NCBI GenBank assembly: GCA_020629545.1
Contig: JAHDDC010000024.1
Span: 1 to 43,275 of the forward strand
Direction: 5' to 3'
Length of the DNA stretch: 43,275 nucleotides
Source of the DNA: Hellea sp.
Lineage (GTDB): Bacteria; Pseudomonadota; Alphaproteobacteria; Caulobacterales; Maricaulaceae
Position 1 is the first letter of the stretch; each line of letters starts with the position of its first letter. Both the position numbers and the translations under genes were made by a program. A model generated the notes under the pieces. The model was not told where the DNA came from. It saw only the letters and a program-made list of their open reading frames with translations, and ran no database searches. Below are positions 34,793 through 43,156 of this stretch, piece after piece.

Positions 34793-37315
34793 ATGGTTTC
34801 TGTGATTCGCGACAACGAAAACAACGAGTATATGCCCAGACCGCGCCGGAATGGTTTATGGAAACTATTTCTGGGCGCGCTCGTTGTTTTGGGGCTTTTG
34901 CTGGGCTATTATTACTCGCCTGTTTACGGCGCGCGATCCTGGTTGATATTCGGACTGATTTCTGCGTTCGGCGCGTTAATGCTTTTGTCTCAGATTTTTC
35001 GAAAACCTGAAACCGCAGCTTTTCAGGTTGCCGTGCCTGTATCGCATGTATTGGAAAGGGTTTTTGCGAGGAGCGCCTATGCAGGACTGATCGTTGAAAA
35101 TGGGAAAGCCGTCAGGGCCAATGATAGTTATATTGAACTCGCTGCAAATTTTGGTCTAGCGCCTAATGAGGGTGTGCCGCCGCTGCCGCAAAAAATATTT
35201 GAGAACGCGCCAGAATTAACCAAATCGATAATCTATCGGTTATCGCACCTTGAGGACGAAGACGCGTTTGGAGAAGATGAGATAGAGGTTTGGGCAATAG
35301 ACGAAAAGGTCCAAAGATATCTCCTTCGCGTGACAGTCTTCAAAAGTCAGCAATATTGGGAGGTTATCGATTTGGGTGTCGATGCGTCTCGAGATGGGCA
35401 GTTTTTGGCACAAGCGCCTATTGGTTTGGCGACCGTAACAGACAATGGCGAGTTGGTTGCGGCGAATGACGTGTTCAAGGATTGGATAGGGTCGTCTGAG
35501 ATCGCGGGCCTTAATCTCAATCAAGTCATTGAACATCCAGATGGGCTCCTCAATAGCCCGAAAGAAACCGACCGGATCGTACGGTTTGATACGCGTCTCA
35601 TTACCCGCAAGGATATCGCTACCCCCATCGTTCTTCTAGCCAACTGGCATGAGCGCGCGACAGGCGAATTCATGGCCAGTATCGCATTTCACGGACATTC
35701 CAGCGTTGTTGTTAATGACAATGACATGCTTTCTGAAAGTCGCGGAAAAATGGTCGAAAATGCTCCACTTGCCGGAATGAGTCTGGATGCCCCGTTTGCA
35801 ATGGTAGATTTGGACAGCACGGATTTGAAACGTGCGAAAATTACACGATCAAATGCTTCTTTTGCGCGCTTAACCGGGGCGCATAATGTGGCTGGGCAGA
35901 AAATTTCATCTTTTTTGGGGGGGCAGTCTTCTGATCAGGAGCTCCTTGAACTTAGTGCAAAAGAATTGTCCCCGGATCATCCCGTTGACGCGATTATAAA
36001 AGGTAAAGACGGTGTTTCTGTTAGCATTTATATGGTCTCGGATCGTGCTCGAGACACGGCGCGATTATATCTTGTGGATATATCAGCCCGCAAAGCCCTT
36101 GAAGATCAATTGGTTCAATCACAAAAAATGCAGGCAATTGGTCGTCTGGTAGCTGAAATAGCCCATGATTTTAACAACCTGCTCGCCGCAATCCGTCTCT
36201 ATACTGACACGCTATTAGGTCGCCATCCCATTGGAGACCCCTCCTATCCGGAGCTCCAGCAAATTAATGCGAATGTAAACAGAGCTGCAGCTTTGGTGAA
36301 AAAACTCTTGGCATATTCGCGCAAGCAAACAATCCGCGCTGAGAACCTAGACGTATCGGAAACACTCTCTGACATGGCTGTAACGTTGAAGCAAGTATTA
36401 GGGGAAAAGGCGAGACTAGACATTAAACATGGTCGTGATTTGCCGCCGATACGCGTTGATAAGAGCCAGTTTGATACGGTCTTGATGAACCTTGCCGTGA
36501 ATGCTCGGGATGCGATGAAAGCCCAGGGGGGCGGTCTAATAACGATTGAAAGTCAGGTGATTTCAAAAGAAGAAATCGAAAACCCGAGGCTAAAAGCTAG
36601 CCTTGAGCAGATCCAAACTGAGCAGATTGTCACGATATCCGTTCGGGATACGGGCAGCGGTATGAGCGATGAGGTGAAGGCTAAAATATTCGAGCCATTT
36701 TTCACAACCAAAGGGCAAGGAGAAGGGACAGGTCTAGGGCTTTCAACGGTCTACGGAATTGTGCAGCAGTCAGGTGGTCATTTGGCGGTGGAAAGCGAAG
36801 TTGGGGTCGGAACAGTTTTCACAATTTATCTGCCTGAAGGTGATAAGTCGGCCATGTCCGATTCCGACGTACCGGCGAGTTCTGTTGCTAAAAGCTCCAG
36901 TGTTCAGGCTCCTGTCCCTAAGGCGCCTTCCGATTTGGCAGGAAGCGGACATATTCTATTTGTTGAGGATGAAGATTCAGTCCGAATTATTGCAGCCAAG
37001 ACGCTTCGTAAGCGCGGATATACTGTGACTGAAGCCTGTGATGGTGAAGAAGCCTATGAGATCATAGAGGATTCTGATGCCCCGTTTGATCTTATGATCT
37101 CTGATGTTGTGATGCCTGGAATGGACGGTCCAACTCTCCTCAAAAAGGCACGGCCTATGCTTGGCGAAACACGAATCGTATTTATATCTGGTTATGCCGA
37201 GGAAGAATTTTCCGAGCTCTTGGCCGAAGAACCTGATGTAACATTCCTTCCCAAGCCGTTTACGCTCATTCAACTCGCTGAAAAAGTAAAACAACAAATC
37301 GGAGAAGCGGCTTAA
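34793..37315 (+). CDS. cckA: hybrid sensor histidine kinase CckA
   Basis: An 840-residue hybrid kinase. Two membrane helices lie at about residues 22-41 and 48-66, followed by PAS-like sensing regions to about residue 440, HisKA with GRLVAEIAHDFNN (His458), an ATPase domain (NARDAM, DTGSGM, GTGLGLSTVYGIV), and a C-terminal receiver with phospho-acceptor Asp771 in MISDVVMPGMDG. This is the order of CckA, which feeds phosphate through ChpT to CtrA and CpdR and drives the alphaproteobacterial cell cycle. chpT and ctrA are not in the window. ATG 34793 lacks a clear ribosome binding site; ATG 34832 is an alternative start that keeps both helices. Confidence 0.92.
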   Translation: MVSVIRDNENNEYMPRPRRNGLWKLFLGALVVLGLLLGYYYSPVYGARSWLIFGLISAFGALMLLSQIFRKPETAAFQVAVPVSHVLERVFARSAYAGLIVENGKAVRANDSYIELAANFGLAPNEGVPPLPQKIFENAPELTKSIIYRLSHLEDEDAFGEDEIEVWAIDEKVQRYLLRVTVFKSQQYWEVIDLGVDASRDGQFLAQAPIGLATVTDNGELVAANDVFKDWIGSSEIAGLNLNQVIEHPDGLLNSPKETDRIVRFDTRLITRKDIATPIVLLANWHERATGEFMASIAFHGHSSVVVNDNDMLSESRGKMVENAPLAGMSLDAPFAMVDLDSTDLKRAKITRSNASFARLTGAHNVAGQKISSFLGGQSSDQELLELSAKELSPDHPVDAIIKGKDGVSVSIYMVSDRARDTARLYLVDISARKALEDQLVQSQKMQAIGRLVAEIAHDFNNLLAAIRLYTDTLLGRHPIGDPSYPELQQINANVNRAAALVKKLLAYSRKQTIRAENLDVSETLSDMAVTLKQVLGEKARLDIKHGRDLPPIRVDKSQFDTVLMNLAVNARDAMKAQGGGLITIESQVISKEEIENPRLKASLEQIQTEQIVTISVRDTGSGMSDEVKAKIFEPFFTTKGQGEGTGLGLSTVYGIVQQSGGHLAVESEVGVGTVFTIYLPEGDKSAMSDSDVPASSVAKSSSVQAPVPKAPSDLAGSGHILFVEDEDSVRIIAAKTLRKRGYTVTEACDGEEAYEIIEDSDAPFDLMISDVVMPGMDGPTLLKKARPMLGETRIVFISGYAEEEFSELLAEEPDVTFLPKPFTLIQLAEKVKQQIGEAA

Positions 37316-37335
37316 TATCCACGCAGAGAATATTT

Positions 37336-37350
37336 GTTCTATTTATGTTC
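37336..37350 (+). promoter_or_regulatory. LexA (SOS) box upstream of recA
   Basis: GTTC at 37336-37339 and GTTC at 37347-37350 are separated by exactly seven bases, the direct-repeat operator GTTC-N7-GTTC that LexA binds in alphaproteobacteria. It lies 115 bases before the recA start codon, within the 149-nt gap after cckA. Confidence 0.85.
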
Positions 37351-37464
37351 TTTTTTCTTGCGTTTGCAGAACAAAATGTGTACACGGCCTTACGGCAGTC
37401 CATTTCCAGCCGCAAAATAAACAGATGACCGAAGGGCTCCGGTGATCTAATTTGGAGAATAGAA

Positions 37465-38574
37465 ATGGCCAATAATAAGGCGAGATTAAAAGTAGTAGGG
37501 AATCCCATGGACGCAGATAAGTCTTCTGCTCTTGAAGCAGCGTTAAGTCAGATAGATCGCGCATTTGGAAAGGGCTCAGTTATGCGCCTTGGTCAAAAGG
37601 CGAGTATGGATGTTGAGGCTGTTTCCACGGGGTCTCTTGGTTTAGATATTGCTTTGGGCATTGGCGGTCTTCCCAAGGGCCGTGTAATTGAAATTTATGG
37701 ACCGGAAAGCTCCGGTAAAACGACATTGTCTCTGCACTGTGTGGCTGAAATGCAGAAAACGGGTGGTGTGGCTGCGTTTATTGATGCGGAACATGCTCTG
37801 GATCCTGTTTATGCGGCCAAGCTTGGTGTTGATGTGAATGAGCTTTTGATCTCTCAGCCCGACACAGGTGAGCAGGGATTGGAAATTGCCGATACGCTTG
37901 TTCGATCCGGCGCCGTGGATGTGCTTGTGATTGACTCGGTAGCAGCCTTGACACCCCGCGCTGAACTTGAAGGCGATATGGGTGATAGCCTACCAGGCCT
38001 GCAGGCCCGCCTGATGAGCCAAGCTCTTCGAAAGCTTACCGGTTCGATCGCTAAATCCGGTTGCATGGTTATTTTTATCAATCAAATTCGTCACAAAATC
38101 GGAGTTATGTATGGTTCACCGGAAACAACAACTGGTGGGAATGCGCTAAAATTCTATTCTTCAGTACGCCTCGATATCCGGCGGATAGGTTCTATTAAGA
38201 GCCGCGATGAAGTTATCGGAAATCAGACTCGGGTTAAGATTGTTAAGAATAAAGTTGCACCGCCATTTCGTCAGGTTGAGTTCGATATCATGTATGGTGA
38301 AGGTATATCGAAAACCGGTGAGCTCATTGATTTAGGTGTTAAGGCTGGTGTGGTTGAAAAATCCGGATCTTGGTATTCTTATGGTGAAGAGCGGATCGGG
38401 CAAGGGCGAGAGAATGTTCGCAAGTTTTTACTTGAGAACCCTGATTTGGCGAATGAGATTGAACAGCATGTACGCCGAAATGAAGGTTTAATCTCTGACG
38501 AACTTCTCATGCCAAAAGACGATAAGGATCGTGAACAGGGCGACGAAGGCGAAGCCAAAGCGTCTGCCGGATAA
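37465..38574 (+). CDS. recA: recombinase RecA
   Basis: A 369-residue RecA, forming filaments on single-stranded DNA for homologous recombination and triggering LexA self-cleavage. The Walker [10 protein letters not shown], the Walker B strand [10 protein letters not shown] and the loop L2 region [16 protein letters not shown] are intact. The C terminus is acidic ([13 protein letters not shown]), as usual. The length fits alphaproteobacterial RecA. The start ATG is preceded by TTGGAGAA. An alphaproteobacterial LexA box lies upstream, so damage-inducible control is expected. No recX follows; alaS comes next after a 206-nt gap with several inverted repeats. Confidence 0.97.
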   Translation: MANNKARLKVVGNPMDADKSSALEAALSQIDRAFGKGSVMRLGQKASMDVEAVSTGSLGLDIALGIGGLPKGRVIEIYGPESSGKTTLSLHCVAEMQKTGGVAAFIDAEHALDPVYAAKLGVDVNELLISQPDTGEQGLEIADTLVRSGAVDVLVIDSVAALTPRAELEGDMGDSLPGLQARLMSQALRKLTGSIAKSGCMVIFINQIRHKIGVMYGSPETTTGGNALKFYSSVRLDIRRIGSIKSRDEVIGNQTRVKIVKNKVAPPFRQVEFDIMYGEGISKTGELIDLGVKAGVVEKSGSWYSYGEERIGQGRENVRKFLLENPDLANEIEQHVRRNEGLISDELLMPKDDKDREQGDEGEAKASAG

Positions 38575-38619
38575 AATACAATAATCAACTAAGATTGGCT
38601 CAGACGAGTCAAGAGCCCA

Positions 38620-38664
38620 GATTATCGGTTTGGCCTAGTCTGACGTCTAGCCATACCGATAATC
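38620..38664. repeat. long inverted repeat between recA and alaS
   Basis: GATTATCGGT (38620-38629) and ACCGATAATC (38655-38664) are perfect 10-base complements. Inside, TGGC/GCCA and TAG/CTA continue the stem with one mismatch and one bulge, giving a 45-base structure with an eight-base loop. No T tract follows, so it is not a standard terminator. Confidence 0.65.
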
Positions 38665-38711
38665 ATTTCCCTCTTCCCTCGGTAAAGGGCTCAATATTCG
38701 TCTTAGCCTAA

Positions 38712-38740
38712 AAGAGCGCTTGGCAATGTCAGGCGCTCTT
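38712..38740 (+). promoter_or_regulatory. 13-bp hairpin in the alaS leader region
   Basis: AAGAGCGC (38712-38719) pairs with GCGCTCTT (38733-38740), and five more inner pairs, two of them G-U, close to a three-base loop. It ends 40 bases before the alaS start codon. It may be a leader hairpin, a protein-binding site or a terminator of recA, though no T tract follows. Confidence 0.6.
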
Positions 38741-38780
38741 CCTATATGGGGGCATTAAACAAACAGGAAATGCATTTACG

Positions 38781-41414
38781 ATGACCAGCCTTCGCGATAT
38801 CCGATCTCAATTTCTGGATTATTTTGGTTCTGATCAGCATGAAAAGGTCTCGTCCAGTCCGCTTGTGCCTGATAACGACCCGACCCTGATGTTTACCAAT
38901 GCGGGCATGGTTCAGTTCAAAGATTATTTTACCGGATCTACAACGCCGCCTTATCCGCGCGCTGTGACATCTCAGAAATGTGTTCGCGCAGGCGGTAAGC
39001 ATAACGATCTCGATAATGTTGGCTATACGGCGCGCCATCATACGTTTTTCGAAATGCTCGGCAATTTTTCATTTGGTGATTATTTCAAGGACCATGCTAT
39101 CGACATGGCATGGAACCTTGTGACCAAGGACTTCGGTCTCAACAAGGATAAGCTCCTGGTGACCATTTATGCTGATGATGACGAGGCTTTTGATCTATGG
39201 CGCAAGATTGCCGGACTTCCCGAAAGCAAGATCATTAGAATTGCCACTTCCGACAATTTCTGGGCCATGGGCGACACCGGTCCATGCGGACCATGCTCAG
39301 AGATATTTTATGATCACGGAGACCATATTTGGGGAGGCCCTCCGGGGTCAGCCGAGGAAGACGGCGACCGGTTTATTGAAATTTGGAATCTGGTTTTCAT
39401 GCAATTTGAAAGCCTGACGAGCGGCGAAAAGGTAGATCTCCCCAAACCGTCAATTGATACGGGGATGGGCCTGGAGCGAATTGCGGCCATTTTACAAGGT
39501 GAGCACGATAATTATGACATCGATCTATTCAAAAACCTGATCAATGCCTCCGAAGCCCTGACAGGCGTGAAGGCAGAAGGAGACGCCAAGTTTTCCCACC
39601 GCGTTATAGCCGATCATCTACGCTCTTGTTCGTTCTTGATGGCTGACGGTGTTTCGCCGTCCAATGAAGGCCGGGGATATGTATTGCGCCGTATAATGCG
39701 GAGAGCCATGCGCCACGCACACATATTGGGTGCAAAAGATCCGTTAATGCACCGCCTAGTGCCGGCTTTAATTGAAGAGATGGGCGACGCCTATGCCGAG
39801 CTCGGTCGCGCACAGGCTTCTATCGAAGCGACATTTGAACAAGAAGAAGTTCGGTTTCGAAAAACCTTGGGGCGCGGGACGGCTTTGCTAGATGAAGCTA
39901 CCGCCGACCTTAATCAAGGCGATGTTCTATCTGGAGAGACAGCCTTTAAACTATACGATACCTATGGCTTCCCGCTAGATCTGACTCAGGATGCGCTACG
40001 GGCCCGGGGTATATCTGTTAATACGGACGAATTTGATGCGGCGATGACCCGACAAAAAGAAATGGCGCGGGAAAATTGGAAAGGATCAGGTGATGCCGGC
40101 ACAGACGATGTGTGGCTCGGTGTCAGAGAAGCTATCGGGCCTACCGAGTTTACCGGCTATGGCAATTTGGAAGACAATGCAGATATTGGAGCCATCGTTG
40201 TCGGCGGCGAAGTCAAAGATAGTGCTGCTGACACAGAGGTCCTTTTTGTGACGGCGCAAACTCCATTTTATGCCGAAAGCGGAGGTCAGGCGGGCGATAA
40301 AGGAACCGTAAATTTTGATAACGGTGCCATTATACAGGTCAGTGATGTTCAGAAGAAAGCTGGCGATGTCCATGTCCACATCGGAACGCTGACGGGCACC
40401 ATCAAGACCGGTGACAAGGCACACTTGAGTGTTGATGCCGATAACCGAGAGCGCACTAAACGCAACCATTCAGCCACCCATATTATGCATGAGGCTCTTA
40501 GACGTGTGCTTGGTCCGCATGTTACGCAAAAGGGTCAAATGGTTGACGGAGACCGAATACGTTTCGATATTTCACATGGCAAAGCCATTACCGCTGCAGA
40601 ACTTTCTCGTGTCGAAGATGATGTAAACGCCATTATTTTGCAAAACGCATCCGCGAAAACTGAACTTATGGCTCCTGAAGCCGCTATGGAAGCTGGCGCA
40701 ATGGCTTTGTTCGGAGAGAAATATGGTGATGAGGTAAGGGTGCTTACGCTTGGAGATCCGTATGGAGATGACCCGAAGGACTATTCTGTGGAGCTTTGCG
40801 GGGGAACGCATGTTGACAGAACCGGCGATATTGCTTTGTTCAAGATCACGTCCGAAGGCGCGGTCGCGGCCGGTATACGCCGGGTTGAAGCTGTCACAGG
40901 GGAGCAGGCGCGCCAGTATCTAGAAGGGCAGGCGGCCCTAACTCGCGAACTTGCCGCAGCGCTCAAGATTAAAACCGAAGAGGTTCCCTCGCGGGTTCAG
41001 ACTTTGCTGGATGAGCGCAAGCAAATGGAAAAGGAAATCTCCGAACTGAAGAAAAAAGTAGCCATGGGCGGCGGGGGCGGATCCAGTGCTCCGGAAGATA
41101 TAAATGGCATTAAGTTTATGGGCCTGGTATTAGCTGGTGTTTCCGGAAAAGACTTACGCAGCATGATGAATGAGCAAATTCAGGCCATCGGAAGCGGTAT
41201 TGTGGCGTTTGTCACAACGGATGACGGAAAGGTCGCGGTGGGTGTGGCCGTCACACCAGATCTTACAGACCAATATTCTGCGGTAGATCTGGTTAATGCC
41301 GGTGCCGAGAAAGTTGGCGGCCGAGGCGGCGGAAAGCCCGGCATGGCACAGGCCGGTGGCACCAATGTTGACGGTGCAGATGACGCGCTCGCGGCGATAA
41401 AAGCGGCCGTCTAA
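38781..41414 (+). CDS. alaS: alanine--tRNA ligase
   Basis: An 877-residue class II synthetase that charges tRNA-Ala and clears mischarged Ser and Gly. The catalytic core occupies the first 240 residues ([46 protein letters not shown]). The editing domain has its zinc-site motifs HSATHIMH and CGGTHV. The C-terminal oligomerisation domain carries a Gly-rich stretch (MGGGGGSS) after a coiled coil and ends in [11 protein letters not shown]. Length is standard. AGGA at 38765 is rather far from the ATG. The gene sits between inverted-repeat-rich leader DNA and a VOC gene. Confidence 0.97.
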   Translation: MTSLRDIRSQFLDYFGSDQHEKVSSSPLVPDNDPTLMFTNAGMVQFKDYFTGSTTPPYPRAVTSQKCVRAGGKHNDLDNVGYTARHHTFFEMLGNFSFGDYFKDHAIDMAWNLVTKDFGLNKDKLLVTIYADDDEAFDLWRKIAGLPESKIIRIATSDNFWAMGDTGPCGPCSEIFYDHGDHIWGGPPGSAEEDGDRFIEIWNLVFMQFESLTSGEKVDLPKPSIDTGMGLERIAAILQGEHDNYDIDLFKNLINASEALTGVKAEGDAKFSHRVIADHLRSCSFLMADGVSPSNEGRGYVLRRIMRRAMRHAHILGAKDPLMHRLVPALIEEMGDAYAELGRAQASIEATFEQEEVRFRKTLGRGTALLDEATADLNQGDVLSGETAFKLYDTYGFPLDLTQDALRARGISVNTDEFDAAMTRQKEMARENWKGSGDAGTDDVWLGVREAIGPTEFTGYGNLEDNADIGAIVVGGEVKDSAADTEVLFVTAQTPFYAESGGQAGDKGTVNFDNGAIIQVSDVQKKAGDVHVHIGTLTGTIKTGDKAHLSVDADNRERTKRNHSATHIMHEALRRVLGPHVTQKGQMVDGDRIRFDISHGKAITAAELSRVEDDVNAIILQNASAKTELMAPEAAMEAGAMALFGEKYGDEVRVLTLGDPYGDDPKDYSVELCGGTHVDRTGDIALFKITSEGAVAAGIRRVEAVTGEQARQYLEGQAALTRELAAALKIKTEEVPSRVQTLLDERKQMEKEISELKKKVAMGGGGGSSAPEDINGIKFMGLVLAGVSGKDLRSMMNEQIQAIGSGIVAFVTTDDGKVAVGVAVTPDLTDQYSAVDLVNAGAEKVGGRGGGKPGMAQAGGTNVDGADDALAAIKAAV

Positions 41415-41426
41415 AAAGTCGAAGAA

Positions 41427-41443
41427 CGGCCTAAATTAGGCCG
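41427..41443 (+). terminator. inverted repeat after alaS, possible weak terminator
   Basis: CGGCCTA (41427-41433) pairs with TAGGCCG (41437-41443) around AAT, with four T at 41447-41450. It follows the alaS stop by 13 bases and lies just before the ribosome binding site of the VOC gene, so it may only partly end transcription. Confidence 0.4.
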
Positions 41444-41465
41444 CAATTTTGGGGGACGTCGAGCC

Positions 41466-41834
41466 ATGGAAACGAACCATCACACGTTCAACTATATAGA
41501 GCTGCCAACCATTAACATGGCACCTATGAAAGCGTTTTACGCAAAAGTCTTTGGCTGGACCTTCATCGACTATGGCCCGACCTATGCATCTTTTCAGGGG
41601 GCGGGGCTGGATGGCGGTTTTGACGCTAACCCAAACGCCGTAGGCGGTCGGCAGCCTTCAGCAAATGGCGCGCTTGTAATATTGTACTCGGATGACTTGG
41701 AGAGCAGCGAAAAAATAATCCGTGATGCTGGCGGTGTTATATCGGTTAAGCCATTTGATTTTCCGGGCGGTCGACGGTTTCATTTTACTGATCCCAGCGG
41801 CAATGAATTAGCGGTGTGGACCAAAGCTACGTAG
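41466..41834 (+). CDS. VOC (glyoxalase/bleomycin-resistance fold) protein
   Basis: A 122-residue single-domain protein of the vicinal oxygen chelate superfamily. It opens with FNYIELPTINMAPMKAFYAKVFGWTF, the first beta-alpha-beta unit, and closes with FPGGRRFHFTDPSGNELAVW, the typical second unit ending in a metal-ligand Glu. Similar small VOC proteins are often annotated as glyoxalase-like or as lactoylglutathione lyase relatives; the substrate cannot be told. A GGGGGAC sequence lies before the ATG. It abuts the DUF817 gene with no spacer and is probably co-transcribed with it. Confidence 0.88.
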   Translation: METNHHTFNYIELPTINMAPMKAFYAKVFGWTFIDYGPTYASFQGAGLDGGFDANPNAVGGRQPSANGALVILYSDDLESSEKIIRDAGGVISVKPFDFPGGRRFHFTDPSGNELAVWTKAT

Positions 41835-42695
41835 ATGCTAGACATGCGGGCCTATCTGAGCAAGCAGCGCGAAGTCTTAAGATCTCGCTATGTTAAAGGC
41901 CCGTATTCTTTAGCCTTTTTCGAGTTTATCAGTTTTGGAATCAAGCAAGCTTGGGCCTGTATCTTTGGCGGGTTGATGTTATTGCTGCTTCTGGCAACCT
42001 ATCTGTTTTATCCAGAGGATGCACCGCTGTACCGCTACGATTTTATCACTATTTGCGCAGTGATTATTCAGGCGCTTCTTATTTTAACCCGGCTTGAAAG
42101 CTGGGAGGAGGCGAAGGTTATATTGCTCTTTCATCTCGTCGGTACGATCATGGAATTGTTTAAAACACATATTGGGTCATGGGTCTATCCAGAGCCAGCT
42201 TTACTCAGAATCGGAAATGTACCGCTCTTTACGGGTTTTATGTACGCTTGTGTTGGAAGTTATATCGCCAGAATTTGGCGCATTTTTAATATTCGTTTTA
42301 CGCGTTTCCCGCCTCTCTGGCCGCAATTATTGCTCGCGCTGGCTATCTATATCAATTTCTTTAGCCATCACTATTTTATTGATATCAGGCTTGGCCTCTT
42401 TGCGGCAACAATAGTGCTTTACGGAAGGGCGCTGTTTTGGTTCAAACCCGATGACCGATATCTTCCAATGCCTATGATACTGGGACTAATCCTTGTGGCG
42501 CTCTTTATTTGGTTTGCCGAAAACCTGGGAACATTTGCGCGGGCCTGGACATATCCGGGGCAGGAACATGGATGGCAAATGGTTTCGCTGGCAAAATTTG
42601 GTTCTTGGTATTTACTTATGATTATCAGCTTTGTTTTGGTCTTACTGATACATAGGCCCGTAAAAGCCTATCCGCCGAAAAACTCATCCAATTAA
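41835..42695 (+). CDS. DUF817 integral membrane protein
   Basis: A 286-residue polytopic membrane protein with about eight hydrophobic segments, starting after a basic N terminus (RSRYVKGPY). The conserved blocks of DUF817 are visible: ESWEEAKVILLFHLVGTIMELFKTHIGSW, the YPEPALLRIGNVPLFTGFMYACVGSY segment, and the FWFKPDDRYLPMPM loop. Two adjacent His (SHHYF) lie near the middle in a membrane segment. Function is unknown to me. Its ATG follows the VOC stop codon directly. No terminator follows at once; the gap after it holds the candidate small RNA. Confidence 0.85.
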   Translation: MLDMRAYLSKQREVLRSRYVKGPYSLAFFEFISFGIKQAWACIFGGLMLLLLLATYLFYPEDAPLYRYDFITICAVIIQALLILTRLESWEEAKVILLFHLVGTIMELFKTHIGSWVYPEPALLRIGNVPLFTGFMYACVGSYIARIWRIFNIRFTRFPPLWPQLLLALAIYINFFSHHYFIDIRLGLFAATIVLYGRALFWFKPDDRYLPMPMILGLILVALFIWFAENLGTFARAWTYPGQEHGWQMVSLAKFGSWYLLMIISFVLVLLIHRPVKAYPPKNSSN

Positions 42696-42731
42696 CTTCA
42701 CTGAATAAAATATGAAAAAAAGTTATTAATG

Positions 42732-42761
42732 TTAACCTTTGATTTACCTTGTTCGTTAATA
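42732..42761 (+). promoter_or_regulatory. CtrA-box-like promoter of the candidate small RNA
   Basis: TTAA (42732-42735), seven bases, then TTTA (42743-42746) differs by one base from the CtrA site TTAA-N7-TTAA. A possible -10, TTAATA, lies at 42756-42761, which places the CtrA-like box over the -35 region as in known CtrA-activated promoters. Transcription would start near 42767. Confidence 0.4.
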
Positions 42762-42766
42762 AAGAG

Positions 42767-42836
42767 CATGTCTTCTACGGAAGACACCCCACCATTCACC
42801 TAACACCTTCGGGAACCTCCGGGTTCCCTTTTTTTT
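42767..42836 (+). ncRNA. candidate small RNA with two UNCG-capped hairpins
   Basis: Hairpin 1 pairs TGTCTTC (42769-42775) with GAAGACA (42780-42786) around a TACG loop. Hairpin 2 pairs GGGAACC (42811-42817) with GGTTCCC (42822-42828) around TCCG and runs into eight T ending at 42836, a textbook terminator. Both loops are closed by C-G, so both are stable cUNCGg tetraloops. The 24-base linker is rich in CACC and ACC motifs that could pair with GGTG-type ribosome binding sites. The predicted start of transcription coincides with the base of hairpin 1. An 11-codon ORF (42768-42803) overlaps it, so a leader peptide is an alternative reading. Confidence 0.55.
42811..42836 (+). terminator. rho-independent terminator with UCCG tetraloop
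   Basis: A perfect 7-bp stem (42811-42817 with 42822-42828), a UCCG loop closed by C-G, and eight consecutive T. It forms the 3' end of the candidate small RNA. It lies 115 bases beyond the DUF817 stop, so it could also stop read-through from that gene. Confidence 0.9.
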
Positions 42837-42860
42837 ACCCAAAATTTTGAAAAAATCCTC

Positions 42861-42888
42861 TTGTATAGTCGAATGAAATTCTGCTAAC
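42861..42888 (+). promoter_or_regulatory. predicted tRNA-Asn promoter
   Basis: TTGTAT (42861-42866) and GCTAAC (42883-42888) are 16 bases apart; the latter resembles the GCTA-type -10 element of alphaproteobacteria. Transcription would start 15-20 bases before the tRNA. Weak prediction. Confidence 0.35.
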
Positions 42889-42911
42889 AGCCCGCCATTC
42901 ACTTATGGTGA

Positions 42912-42987
<76 letters not shown>

Positions 42988-43119
42988 CACTCTCCATTAA
43001 TTCAGTAGCCTACGGATTGGCCGATATCGGAGTCCTAGTATTAAAAATCCAGCCGTTATCTGGTGGTCATGTATCGGGCCGCGAGAAATTATTTGAATTG
43101 GGATTTATTCGCCTGCTTA

Positions 43120-43142
43120 TATTGACATTATCAGTGTCAATA
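43120..43142. promoter_or_regulatory. operator-like inverted repeat over the GST gene -35 region
   Basis: TATTGACA (43120-43127) and TGTCAATA (43135-43142) are perfect 8-base complements separated by seven bases. The left arm contains a consensus -35 TTGACA; a weak -10 (CATACT, 43143-43148) follows. Such overlap is typical of a repressor site. Confidence 0.5.
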
Positions 43143-43156
43143 CATACTCAGGATGT

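Noticed and set aside
37345-37428. 27-codon ORF in the recA leader
   Set aside because: It overlaps the SOS box, has no ribosome binding site and ends 37 nt before recA; probably chance.
38770-38784. Four-codon mini-ORF overlapping the alaS start (ATGA)
   Set aside because: AGGA lies only one base from its ATG, so it would be poorly translated; likely accidental.
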